Positions 6,251 to 13,816 are shown, counted from the first letter of the stretch. The stretch: 21,885 nucleotides of DNA from Mageeibacillus sp. UBA3708 (GCA_002371375.1 DFIB01000234.1:1-21885); one strand, 5' to 3'. The notes: a model not told the origin generated them from the letters alone. Program-made: numbers and translations.

Positions 6251-7804
6251 TTGCCCTGTAAATATGATGTTATAGTAATCGGCGCCGGCAATGGCGGTCT
6301 TATGGCAGCTTTGCGCGCATCCAAATTAGGTCTCAAAACACTCGTCATTGAACGTAATAACACGGTTGGCGGAGCAGCTGCAAGTTTTGTGAGAGGAAGG
6401 TTCGAATTTGAAGCTTCCCTTCATGAGATGCCCGACTTCGGTCAGGGCGAACTTCGCGGCAATCTGGGCAGGCTCTTCGATGAACTGGGGATCAATGTTA
6501 ACATGGTTCAGCTGCCTTACGCATACAGACTCGTAGTCGCACCCGGAGATAACATAGAGTTCGATGTCACCGTGCCTCACGGACGAGGAAGATTCACCGA
6601 ATTTATGGAGAGTCAGTGTCCGGGGATAAAGCCGAAGATAGATCTCATATTTGATGCAGCCGAAGAACTTGAGAGAGGTCTTGCATATAACGGCAAGATG
6701 AGAGGCAGACCCGATCCGGCCGTTCTCAAGAGCGACTATTCATCTTTCTGCAAGCTTATGAGCCTGTCTGCCGGTGAGTTTTTCAGAGTTATCGGACTGC
6801 CGCAGAGAGCGATCGATATAATCGGTGCTTACTGGCCTTATCAGGGATCCGACCTTGATACGATCGATGCGTCGAGATTCATACTCATGATCGCCGGATA
6901 TTTCGGAGGAGGGGCATATATCCCGTCGATGACGTCGCACGAGCTGGCCAATGCCATCGAGAAGCGCGCCAGGGAATGCGGATGTGATTTTATATACAAC
7001 CGCTCAGCAGTGTCTATAGGGACGAAGAACGGCGCAGTCGATTCGGTAACACTGTCAGACGGGACAACATATCAGACATGTGCGGTTATCTCGAATGCTT
7101 TCCCCGATGACGTATATGCAAAGATGCTGGACGACAAGTCACTGATCCCGGAATTCGAGCTCCGCAAGGCAAAGGCACGCAGGCTCGGATTCAGAGGATT
7201 TGTAGTATACCTCGGACTGGACAAGTCACCTGAGGAACTCGGCATCAGGGATTACAATGTTTTCCTCAATTCCACAACAGACACTTCGGTCCTGTTCAAG
7301 CACGCAAGTTCGCCTTCGCTTCTTGAAGACCCGGCAGATAATATCACATGCACCTGCCTCAATATTGCAAGACCCGACTGCTCTCCCGAGGGGACTACAC
7401 ATTTCGCGATCACCATGGCTCTCGCATCGGATGCATGGGAGAAGGTTTCCGTTGACGATTATCAGGGTGCCAAGCGGAGAATGGCAGTCAAGATGATCGA
7501 CCGTGTCGAGAAGGTGCTCGGATATGACCTGAGGAACAACATTGAAGAGATAGTAACTGCCTCACCTTCAACGTTTGCAAGGTATATGGGTACGCCTCAG
7601 GGTTCGATCTACGGATATCATTCGGACGTTTGGGACGGCATGAGCGCAAGGACTCTTGCAGGAGGCTCGGAGCAGACCGTACCGGGACTGTTCTTCTGCG
7701 GTGCACACGGCAACAGATTGTCGGGCTTCCTCCCCACTCTCGCAGGCGGTGAACAGATCGCTTATCCCGTCATGGGTTATGTTATGGGAGGTGGTAAGCA
7801 ATGA
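6251..7804 (+). CDS. CrtI / retinol-saturase-like FAD-dependent oxidoreductase
   Basis: A 517-aa flavoprotein of the phytoene-dehydrogenase/retinol-saturase superfamily. The N-terminus has the dinucleotide-binding fold (VIVIGAGNGGLMAA, residues 7-20), Glu34 for the ribose and a Gly pair at 40-41. The C-terminus has the family's second FAD-contacting segment (PGLFFCGAHGNRLSG ... TLAGGEQ). The start is a TTG at 6251 preceded by GAGGAG; no in-frame ATG is available nearby. It overlaps the next gene by four bases (ATGA), so the two are translationally coupled. No carotenoid pathway genes are nearby. Members of this family oxidise or reduce C=C bonds of isoprenoids and other lipids; the substrate here is unknown. 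Confidence 0.85.
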   Translation: MPCKYDVIVIGAGNGGLMAALRASKLGLKTLVIERNNTVGGAAASFVRGRFEFEASLHEMPDFGQGELRGNLGRLFDELGINVNMVQLPYAYRLVVAPGDNIEFDVTVPHGRGRFTEFMESQCPGIKPKIDLIFDAAEELERGLAYNGKMRGRPDPAVLKSDYSSFCKLMSLSAGEFFRVIGLPQRAIDIIGAYWPYQGSDLDTIDASRFILMIAGYFGGGAYIPSMTSHELANAIEKRARECGCDFIYNRSAVSIGTKNGAVDSVTLSDGTTYQTCAVISNAFPDDVYAKMLDDKSLIPEFELRKAKARRLGFRGFVVYLGLDKSPEELGIRDYNVFLNSTTDTSVLFKHASSPSLLEDPADNITCTCLNIARPDCSPEGTTHFAITMALASDAWEKVSVDDYQGAKRRMAVKMIDRVEKVLGYDLRNNIEEIVTASPSTFARYMGTPQGSIYGYHSDVWDGMSARTLAGGSEQTVPGLFFCGAHGNRLSGFLPTLAGGEQIAYPVMGYVMGGGKQ

Positions 7805-9534
7805 GTTCAGAGAACCTCAGAAATGCATTGGATAAGGTCGATATCGGCCGCTTTGATCAGATAATCCCTGCAAGACGCGCTCAGATCGCCAAGTCGGCGG
7901 CAGAGATGCCTCTTGCCGGAGATAAATACAACACTAACATTATCGCGGCATCACTTCATCCCACCTCACAGACTATGACCGTTACGGATGTAAAGGATCT
8001 GCCGGGAGCTAAGGTATTCCGCCTTAAGTCTGATTCACCTGCTCCGTTCGCAGCAGGTCAGTACATCAGCGTTGAAGCAGTGATCGGCAATACTGTCACA
8101 TCCCGTCCATATGCGGTCTCGTCCTCACCTGCCGATGCGGCGAAGGGCTTCTATGAGATAACCGTAAAACGTGTCAGGGACGGATTCGTATCATCTTATA
8201 TCCTCGATAACTGGAAGGTCGGAACTACCGTTACATGTTCTGCACCGGAAGGTGAGCTTTACTATGAACCCTTAAGAGACAGCAGGTACGTGGTGGGGCT
8301 TGCGGGCGGCTCGGGAATCACTCCCTTCCTGTCCATGGCAAGAGCAATACGTGACGGCGTCGAAGACTTCGATCTGACACTTCTCTACGGATGCCGCCGG
8401 GAGGATGAGATACTGTACCGTGAAGAACTTGATGAACTGGCAAATAGCGTCCCCTCCTTCCGCGTTGTCTACGTATTGTCTGACGAGTCGAAAGAAGGAT
8501 ATGAGAGCGGATTCTTGTCATGCGCAATGATAAACAAATACAAGCCTTCTGAAGATTATACGGTTTTTGTATGCGGTCCTGCCGCAATGTATGAATACGA
8601 GCGCGGAGAGATCGCAAAGCTCGGGCTGCCGGCAAGACGTGTCAGATACGAAGCAGCAGGAACACCTGCCGCACCGGACGGAACGTCTGCTCAATATACG
8701 ATTACCGTTGATCTTCCTGATAAGCGGATAAAGATACCGGCCAAGTCGGATGAGACTATCCTTACGTCTCTCGAACGTTCCGGGATCAAGACAAAGAACC
8801 GCTGCCGGAGCGGTGAATGCGGGTGGTGCAGGACCCGCCTCAGATCCGGTGATATCTATGCTCCCGAGTCCGCTGAATCGAGGCGCAGATCAGACGTGGA
8901 ATACGGTTTCATCCATCCATGTGTGACCTTCCCCCGCAGCGACTTGCATATAATGGTCGACACCGACCTTGGAGAAGTAAAAATAGAGGTAAAAGACATG
9001 AAGAAGAAAGAACGCAAGATGGGCCTGATCATGGCGATCATCATCTCACTCGCAATGGGTGTGCTTGTTGCATTCCTGATCCCCAAATTCAACCCTCAGG
9101 CAGCTGAACAGCAACCGGTAGCAATACGTTACATCTCTAATATCCTGATGTCAGTTGTAACCGGTATCATCGTCGCATTTATCGTCCCTCTGGGCAGGAT
9201 AGGCAGAGCCCTGACAAAGAAGGCAAACGCCAATCCGCCTTCCATGAAGTTCACGCTCCTGAACTCCATCCCTATGGCTGTTGGCAACACTCTTATCGTC
9301 AGCCTTGTCTGCAGTCTTGTCGGAGTTCTCATGGCACGTTCCCACATGCCTCCGGAAGCCCTGGCCAATGTACCGCCCTTCCTTCCCATGTGGCTCGTCA
9401 GCTGGGCTCAGCTTCTCGGACCGACATTGGTCGTCAGCTATATTCTTGCTGTTCTTCTCTCGCCTTTCGTAAGCCAGGCAGTCGGCCTCGGCGGACCTCC
9501 GACAGGCGGAGATATCCCCAGGGACAACAGATAA
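7801..9534 (+). CDS. Ferredoxin-NAD(P) reductase with [2Fe-2S] domain fused to a four-helix membrane domain
   Basis: A 577-aa electron-transfer protein. Residues about 58-155 form an FAD domain (RPYAVSSSP, 102-110), 160-285 an NAD(P) domain (GGSGITPF, 169-176; CGP, 258-260) and 298-395 a plant-type [2Fe-2S] ferredoxin with Cys335, 340, 343 and 374 (C-X4-C-X2-C-X30-C). From residue 400 a new domain begins: a basic start (MKKKERKMG) and four probable membrane helices (about 407-428, 444-466, 488-512, 532-556). It would move electrons from NAD(P)H to a partner, plausibly the coupled flavoprotein, at the membrane. At the junction AGAGGT (8985-8990) lies 7 bases before the ATG of codon 400, so the membrane part may also be made alone or come from a recent gene fusion. 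Confidence 0.88.
   Translation: MSSENLRNALDKVDIGRFDQIIPARRAQIAKSAAEMPLAGDKYNTNIIAASLHPTSQTMTVTDVKDLPGAKVFRLKSDSPAPFAAGQYISVEAVIGNTVTSRPYAVSSSPADAAKGFYEITVKRVRDGFVSSYILDNWKVGTTVTCSAPEGELYYEPLRDSRYVVGLAGGSGITPFLSMARAIRDGVEDFDLTLLYGCRREDEILYREELDELANSVPSFRVVYVLSDESKEGYESGFLSCAMINKYKPSEDYTVFVCGPAAMYEYERGEIAKLGLPARRVRYEAAGTPAAPDGTSAQYTITVDLPDKRIKIPAKSDETILTSLERSGIKTKNRCRSGECGWCRTRLRSGDIYAPESAESRRRSDVEYGFIHPCVTFPRSDLHIMVDTDLGEVKIEVKDMKKKERKMGLIMAIIISLAMGVLVAFLIPKFNPQAAEQQPVAIRYISNILMSVVTGIIVAFIVPLGRIGRALTKKANANPPSMKFTLLNSIPMAVGNTLIVSLVCSLVGVLMARSHMPPEALANVPPFLPMWLVSWAQLLGPTLVVSYILAVLLSPFVSQAVGLGGPPTGGDIPRDNR
8985..9000 (+). promoter_or_regulatory. Internal ribosome site and ATG at a domain junction
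   Basis: AGAGGT (8985-8990) followed after 7 bases by an in-frame ATG (8998-9000). The downstream sequence looks like a genuine N-terminus of a membrane protein. This may be a vestige of a separate gene or an active internal start. Confidence 0.5.
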
Positions 9535-9561
9535 ACCTGTAATTCATAAACGGGATCATTT

Positions 9562-9591
9562 AGCAGGGGCTGCCATTGTGCAGTTCCTGTT
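9562..9591 (+). terminator. Probable terminator between the redox cassette and the RT gene
   Basis: A 10-bp stem (9564-9573 with 9580-9589, two G-U pairs) and a 6-nt loop are followed by only TTT on the plus strand. It sits between convergent genes and is weak as a terminator. Confidence 0.45.
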
Positions 9592-9604
9592 TGCTGTACG
9601 GCTT

Positions 9605-10807
9605 CTATGAACCGTAATACTCCCCCACAAGGCTCCTTAATCCGAGAGCCTTCATGTCCTCATAGCTTACGCGGAACCGCCCCTTCCCGTGCGTTCCGCT
9701 CACAAGATACCTCACGCAATCCTGCGCGTAATGATCGATCACCTTCAGGCTCCTGTCGGTGTTGATCACCGGGAAATACCACTTGCTCCATGTCAGCTCA
9801 TTGTCGCTCATCTCATCAGCCGAGTGCTCAAAAAGCTTGCTGTTGAATATCCTGATGAATGCAGAAGCTCCTCTTACCGGGAGCTCCCCCTTTCGGGCTG
9901 TCCAGCGCATCAAAGCACGCATCTTGCGGCGCATCTTTGCCTTGATCTTGAGGACAGATGCCGGAGCGATATCGATCACACCGGCGCGGTAGCAGAAGCC
10001 AAGGAACACCCAGCCTTCACCGGGAGTACTGTAAGACTCCTTGTCCGGATTGACCGTAAGCCCCCGTGAGGCAAGATACTCCCTGACATACGAAGCATGT
10101 CTGCGTACCTCCTCTTCAGTCTTTCCGAGGATCAATATGTCATCCGAATACCTGGCATAAGGTATGCCCCGCTCATAAAAATACCTGTCCAATCCGCGCA
10201 GATACAGATTGGCAAAAAACGAAGCCTGAGGGGTGCCTGCCATGATCCCTTTGTTCTCGGTAATTACGGTATCGCCGTCTATTACGCGTTCCTCTTCCAG
10301 GAGATCTCTCAGGAAAGCATAAAGCACCGGATCGTCACTCATCACATGTTCCAGTTCGGGGATAAGTTCCGCTACAGGAATTGAATTAAAGTAATTGCTT
10401 ATATCGACCTTGTAGGAATACATACGGTCCACGCCTTCGAGGCCCGTCAGATAGCGCAACGCATCTTTGACTGTCCTCCCCGGTCTGAAGGAATACAGAT
10501 TCGGACAGAACAGATGATCGTACCTCCGGAGAAGCAAATGCGTCATGAGCTTCAGGACGATATTCTCGTCATGGGGATAAGTGTATACCGTCCTCTTCTT
10601 GGCGGATGACATCTTGCTGATAACAGACTTGCGCGGAATAGGAAACGGAACGCCGCTATTTATGTTCCTGCAAACATCCGCATAACGCCCTTCGTCGATA
10701 AAACTCCTCAGAACTTTAATAAATCGTTTGGTGCAGCTAAGCGAAGACTTGTATTCGCAAAATCTCTCCCAGCTTGCGGGGCTTGCAAGTTCATCGATCA
10801 ATGACAT
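9605..10807 (-). CDS. Reverse transcriptase of uncertain class
   Basis: A 400-aa RNA-directed DNA polymerase. RT motifs are seen in order: KKRTVYTYPHDENIVLKL (70-87), YSFRPGR (105-111), catalytic SYKVDISNYFN with Asp135, KGIMAGTPQASFFANLYL (186-203), the active site YSDD (220-223), GLTVNPDKE (249-257) and WVFLGF (266-271). A basic thumb-like and C-terminal domain follows, ending ALGLRSLVGEYYG. It lacks the endonuclease domain of many group II intron proteins, the retron NAXXH and VTG signatures, and the motif 4 SQ of DGR RTs. GGTGGAG lies just before the ATG. A structured inverted-repeat segment ends 13 bases upstream, suggesting an ncRNA template or partner as in retrons or defence-associated RTs. 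The class is open. Confidence 0.9.
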   Translation of the reverse strand: MSLIDELASPASWERFCEYKSSLSCTKRFIKVLRSFIDEGRYADVCRNINSGVPFPIPRKSVISKMSSAKKRTVYTYPHDENIVLKLMTHLLLRRYDHLFCPNLYSFRPGRTVKDALRYLTGLEGVDRMYSYKVDISNYFNSIPVAELIPELEHVMSDDPVLYAFLRDLLEEERVIDGDTVITENKGIMAGTPQASFFANLYLRGLDRYFYERGIPYARYSDDILILGKTEEEVRRHASYVREYLASRGLTVNPDKESYSTPGEGWVFLGFCYRAGVIDIAPASVLKIKAKMRRKMRALMRWTARKGELPVRGASAFIRIFNSKLFEHSADEMSDNELTWSKWYFPVINTDRSLKVIDHYAQDCVRYLVSGTHGKGRFRVSYEDMKALGLRSLVGEYYGS

Positions 10808-10820
10808 TTCTCCACCATAT

Positions 10821-10993
10821 AAAAACAGAAAGAGGAATCATTAAATTCCGTATATATACGGAATATACCAGACCGTACATGAACCTGCTGCCTGCGAAGC
10901 GTTTATAACGGTTCATGCCTGATCCGCCACAGGCGCCACGAAAGGGCATCCTCTTTCTGTTTTTGACTTGTATTGCAGGCTTATTAGCCTGAC
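10821..10993 (-). ncRNA. Candidate structured RNA partner of the reverse transcriptase
   Basis: On the minus strand AAAAACAGAAAGAGGA-type and TCCTCTTTCTGTTTTT-type arms (10964-10949 and 10836-10821) form a perfect 16-bp inverted repeat enclosing 112 nt. Inside are a UGCC/GGCA-closed stem with a CGCC-UGU-GGCG hairpin, an 8-bp stem CATGAACC/GGTTCATG, and a perfect 18-nt palindrome TTCCGTATATATACGGAA (10846-10863). A further hairpin, CAGGCT-AATA-AGCCTG (10976-10991), lies at the predicted 5' end. The layout (promoter, long closing stem, stem-loops, RT gene) is that of a retron msr-msd or of a DRT ncRNA. The branching AGC/UAGC expected just after the first arm in retrons is not seen. Confidence 0.65.
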
Positions 10994-10999
10994 AGGACA

Positions 11000-11027
11000 A
11001 TTATACCATGTCAGATCACTCTGACAG
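11000..11027 (-). promoter_or_regulatory. Promoter of the structured RNA and reverse transcriptase
   Basis: An extended -10, TGG plus TATAAT (11008-11000), is preceded after 16 bases by CTGTCA (11027-11022), a 4/6 match to the -35. It overlaps the stop codon of the YcxB-like gene. Transcription should begin near 10993, at the base of the first hairpin of the RNA. Confidence 0.75.
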
Positions 11028-11547
11028 AGATATTATTCTCCTTTATGAAGGACAGGATACTGTTCTTATTCTCAGCATTGGTAAATATGATCAAGCCTGA
11101 TTCCACAGTCTTTGGAAAGAAGACGATGCACTTGTCAAATGATCTGACGAATGCGATCGAATCCCACTTGAGCCTGACCTGCTGAACTCCGTTCATGTCA
11201 TCTTCTATCCCATCTTCATCGAGCGTGAACACGCTCTTGCCGGCCGACTGAGCCATCTTATTGATCCTCTGCTTATAAATAATGATCGCAAAAAGGCATA
11301 GGAACGCCACAAGTCCGTCGAGCGACAGAGCAACTATGTCAAGGTAGCTGAAACGCCACAGGAATCCCACTGCAAGGAGGATCCCGCAGAATATTGCGAT
11401 CAGTATAAGTCCTATTATCTGCTGCTTCAGAAAGTTCTTTAACCTGCACTCCGGATTCTTCTGAAGATTCCTGTAATTCGCCATTATGTTGGCTACTTCC
11501 CCGAAATACTCCTTATCTCCGTGCTTGTCATGCTCGAATCTCAACAT
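11011..11547 (-). CDS. YcxB-like two-helix membrane protein
   Basis: A 178-aa protein with two membrane helices (about 44-64 and 71-91) and a cytoplasmic C-terminal domain that resembles the YcxB-like domain (VFTLDEDGIEDDMNG ... WDSIAFVRSFDKCIVFFPK). The function of this family is not established. The start at 11547 is preferred over an upstream ATG because GGGAG precedes it and the extra N-terminus lies over the terminator of the upstream operon. It ends just before the RNA/RT promoter and no terminator separates them. Two-TM proteins serve as effectors in some retrons, but YcxB-like genes are also common on their own, so a link with the RT is speculative. Confidence 0.8.
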   Translation of the reverse strand: MLRFEHDKHGDKEYFGEVANIMANYRNLQKNPECRLKNFLKQQIIGLILIAIFCGILLAVGFLWRFSYLDIVALSLDGLVAFLCLFAIIIYKQRINKMAQSAGKSVFTLDEDGIEDDMNGVQQVRLKWDSIAFVRSFDKCIVFFPKTVESGLIIFTNAENKNSILSFIKENNISVRVI

Positions 11548-11582
11548 GGTCCCGATCTCCCTCTTGTTAATAATCTTTATCA

Positions 11583-11591
11583 AGTATAACA
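11583..11591 (-). promoter_or_regulatory. Extended -10 promoter of the YcxB-like gene
   Basis: On the minus strand TGT plus TATACT (11591-11583) forms an extended -10; no good -35 is present. It would give a leader of about 30 nt. Confidence 0.5.
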
Positions 11592-11603
11592 CATACTCAA
11601 AAT

Positions 11604-11635
11604 AAAACTGCCTCATCACATGATGAAGCAGTTTT
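11604..11635 (-). terminator. Terminator of the PadR operon
   Basis: A long stem, AAAACTGC (11604-11611) with GCAGTTTT (11628-11635) plus TCATC/GATGA inside, is followed on the minus strand by a T-rich tail. The arms make it active in both directions. It starts five bases after the end of the 81-aa gene. Confidence 0.85.
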
Positions 11636-11639
11636 CCGT

Positions 11640-11885
11640 TTATGCCACCGCCTCAAGCGGAACATCGATAAAGGCGATCCCTGCAGGGTTGTCCCTCAGC
11701 TGTCTCCTCGTCAGTTCCAGATATCTGACGGCCTCCCCGGAAGACATGGCACATCCGTATCGCCTGTCTCCCTTAGTCACGATAAGTCCGCAGCCTTGCG
11801 CTTCACTTATCATGCCGTAACTTATGTCTTTTACATCGTTTATCATAACAAGCTTGCTGTCGCTGTCACTGTAGCAGATACTCAT
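11640..11885 (-). CDS. Hypothetical 81-aa protein of the PadR operon
   Basis: I do not recognise this protein. It is soluble, with no signal peptide or membrane helix. It shows predicted short strands (KLVMINDVKDISYG, GLIVTKGDRRYG) and a helix (EAVRYLELTRRQL), and has two Cys (32 and 45). The start at 11885 is chosen because AGGAGG lies 10 bases upstream; an ORF extending 25 codons further back overlaps the previous gene. It is 49 bases after the DUF4097 gene and just before the operon terminator, so it is probably the fourth gene of that operon. Confidence 0.7.
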   Translation of the reverse strand: MSICYSDSDSKLVMINDVKDISYGMISEAQGCGLIVTKGDRRYGCAMSSGEAVRYLELTRRQLRDNPAGIAFIDVPLEAVA

Positions 11886-11934
11886 GTTGAGATGTCCTCC
11901 TTTCGAGATGCTGAAGTGTTCCTGATATGTGCGC

Positions 11935-12864
11935 TCAGGCAACGCTGTCAAGTGCAACATCGCCGCTGACCGTGTCTACACTTACCAAGGGCATTCCCTT
12001 GATGTTTGAAGGAAGTGAGATATCGCCTGATGTTGTGTCAACGTCGAACTCGTGCTCACCTGCTACTGTTCCCTTAACGTCGCCGGATGTAGTGGAGATG
12101 TCGATATTGTCTGCATTGATCGCAGTAACGGTAACTTCGCCGCTGACCGTTGATACTTTTGTTGTGCCGGCCGTTACATTTGTGAGAGTTACATCGCCTG
12201 ATGTAGTATCGATGTCAACCGTTCCGCTTACGGAAGTTCCGCTGAGTGATACCTCTCCGCTTATCGTATTGAAATCCACTCCGGAACCGCTTACATTAGC
12301 AGCCGTGATGTTTCCGCTTGTTGTATTCACATTGACACCGCTTACCATCTTGCAGAGTGCCGAGACATCGCCGCTCACCGTGCTTATCACCGTACCGTCG
12401 AAGCTGTAGTCCCCGGGAACATTAACATCGCCGCTCACCGTGCTGACATTAAGAGACCCGTATTCACCGGCGGGGATATAGACTGTTGTAACGATCTCCT
12501 CAGTGCTGGTATTCCACCAGTTGCCGATATTGATCCTCAGCCACCAGGGTGTATTATCCTCATCCTTATAAACGATCTTCAGCGTATCTCCGGATACATC
12601 GATCTTGTGCTTATAATTGTCATTGTCATAGTACTCGATCTTCACCTGTCCGTCTGCTGAGGGCTTGAACACTACATCTGCAGAGACCTCTGACACATCG
12701 ATGTTGCTGAATTTGTCTGTTACGACCGTCTCCTGCTTTGTGTACTTGCCTCCGCCGAGTCCGCCCTTGCCGGCTGCCGTGATCGCTCCGACCACTGTAA
12801 GTCCTATGCCTGTTACCACCAGAATGATCGCCGTGATCAATACTATCTTTGCTGCCTTGCTCAT
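11935..12864 (-). CDS. DUF4097 repeat protein, membrane-anchored
   Basis: A 309-aa protein with one N-terminal membrane helix (about 7-30) and a Gly-rich linker, then an extracellular DUF4097-type beta-helix. Nine copies of a (V/I)STVSGDV-like motif occur about every 20 residues from about 138 to the end, for example VSTVSGDVNV, ISTVSGDVSA, VDTTSGDISL. The family (LiaG, YvlB relatives) is linked to envelope stress, though its exact role is unclear. GGAGG in the last codons of the upstream DUF1700 gene lies 8 bases before the ATG. It follows PadR and DUF1700 genes, the standard Firmicutes arrangement. Confidence 0.9.
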   Translation of the reverse strand: MSKAAKIVLITAIILVVTGIGLTVVGAITAAGKGGLGGGKYTKQETVVTDKFSNIDVSEVSADVVFKPSADGQVKIEYYDNDNYKHKIDVSGDTLKIVYKDEDNTPWWLRINIGNWWNTSTEEIVTTVYIPAGEYGSLNVSTVSGDVNVPGDYSFDGTVISTVSGDVSALCKMVSGVNVNTTSGNITAANVSGSGVDFNTISGEVSLSGTSVSGTVDIDTTSGDVTLTNVTAGTTKVSTVSGEVTVTAINADNIDISTTSGDVKGTVAGEHEFDVDTTSGDISLPSNIKGMPLVSVDTVSGDVALDSVA

Positions 12865-12867
12865 ATC

Positions 12868-13479
12868 TTAAGCCTCCTTATTCTTTCTGCTTATTATCTT
12901 TCCCTTGATCCATTTACTGAACTTCCCGACAAGCTCTATCATCCACACCGTCAATGCCTTGGCCGGGAAGAACAGGAGCATTGCAAGTCCCATTGCGAAG
13001 ACCGCTACACCCATCTGCATGACTATTGCCGTGCCTCCGCCCATAATCAGTGTCGTGATCGAAGCAACCAGTGTGACGATTCCCGCAAATCCGAGTGCTG
13101 CAACGATTATGAAGAACGCGATCACCAGAACTGCAAGTACGATCACAAATGTAAGTGCCAGGATACCTGCCGTAAGCATCAGAGGGAACCAGAGCGGGAA
13201 CCCCAGTACCAGCAGTACTATCTCCCAGGCCTTGAACGACTTCTTCGGCTTGGCTTTGGCCTGTGCCTTCATGAGCTTGGGAAGCGGCATATCCATCATG
13301 ATCTGATTGGCTATCTCATCCGGTGTGCCGATCGCCGCAACTGCCTGATCCTCAGTCAGTCCCTCCTCCATCCTGTCGCTTATCGCTTCCTCATAAAACT
13401 CCAGAGCCTTATTAATGTCTTCTTCGCTCAAGCCCTTGAGCTTCTCTCTGACTGCCTGCAAAAAATCGTTCCTGTTCAT
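12868..13479 (-). CDS. DUF1700 membrane protein
   Basis: A 203-aa protein. The N-terminal 65 residues form the helical DUF1700 domain (NRNDFLQAVREKLKGLSEEDINKALEFYEE type, with AAIGTPDEIANQI). After a Lys-rich linker there are about three to four hydrophobic helices (about 84-172) and a basic tail. It is a predicted inner-membrane partner of PadR/DUF4097 systems; the role is not known. The ATG at 13479 overlaps the padR stop by four bases (ATGA) and has AGGTGG upstream, which rules out the longer ORF. Confidence 0.9.
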   Translation of the reverse strand: MNRNDFLQAVREKLKGLSEEDINKALEFYEEAISDRMEEGLTEDQAVAAIGTPDEIANQIMMDMPLPKLMKAQAKAKPKKSFKAWEIVLLVLGFPLWFPLMLTAGILALTFVIVLAVLVIAFFIIVAALGFAGIVTLVASITTLIMGGGTAIVMQMGVAVFAMGLAMLLFFPAKALTVWMIELVGKFSKWIKGKIISRKNKEA

Positions 13480-13793
13480 GCTGCATCCACCTCTCTGACT
13501 ACATAATCGTAAATCGCCATCACTTCTTTCCATTCCTCCGCGAAAGCCGTGAGCCTCTGCCGTCCAACATCCGTTATGTGGTAGTACTTCCTCAGTCTTC
13601 CGTTGTGTTCCACCGAGTTAACGGTCAGGCATCCGGCCTCCTCAAGCCGTCTCAGGATCGGATAAAGAGTGGATTCCGATATTGTTAGATACGGCTTGAT
13701 ATCTTTGATGATCTTGTAGCCATACGAATCTTCAGTCTTAATGGCCGCAAGAACCAGGATATCGAGCAAACCTCTTTTGATCTGTGCATCCAT
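13476..13793 (-). CDS. PadR family transcriptional regulator
   Basis: A 105-aa winged-helix regulator of the PadR-s1 type. It shows the family pattern: KRGLLDILVLAAIKTEDSYG, SESTLYPILRRLEEAG (recognition helix) and LRKYYHITDVGRQRL (wing). It has no long C-terminal dimerisation domain, typical of short PadRs that sense cell-wall or drug stress. It heads the operon with DUF1700, DUF4097 and the 81-aa gene and overlaps the second by four bases. AGGAGGT precedes the ATG. It probably represses its own promoter through the 17-bp repeats upstream. Confidence 0.93.
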   Translation of the reverse strand: MDAQIKRGLLDILVLAAIKTEDSYGYKIIKDIKPYLTISESTLYPILRRLEEAGCLTVNSVEHNGRLRKYYHITDVGRQRLTAFAEEWKEVMAIYDYVVREVDAA

Positions 13794-13816
13794 GTCTAAT
13801 ACCTCCTAACGAGCTA

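Noticed and set aside
9605..10807. Diversity-generating retroelement
   Set aside because: The motif 4 region reads GTPQASFFAN rather than the SQ form, and no template/variable repeat pair was seen nearby.
10791..11000. 69-aa minus-strand ORF over the RNA upstream of the RT
   Set aside because: It runs through the inverted repeats and hairpins, has no ribosome site, and overlaps the RT start in another frame; the structured RNA explains the region better.
9605..11010. Group II intron encoding the RT
   Set aside because: There is no room for domains I-III: another gene ends about 200 bases upstream, no domain V-like hairpin was recognised on either side, and the protein shows no endonuclease domain.
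11927..12409. 160-aa plus-strand ORF rich in Ser, Thr and Pro
   Set aside because: It is the mirror of the STVSGDV repeats of the DUF4097 gene on the other strand.
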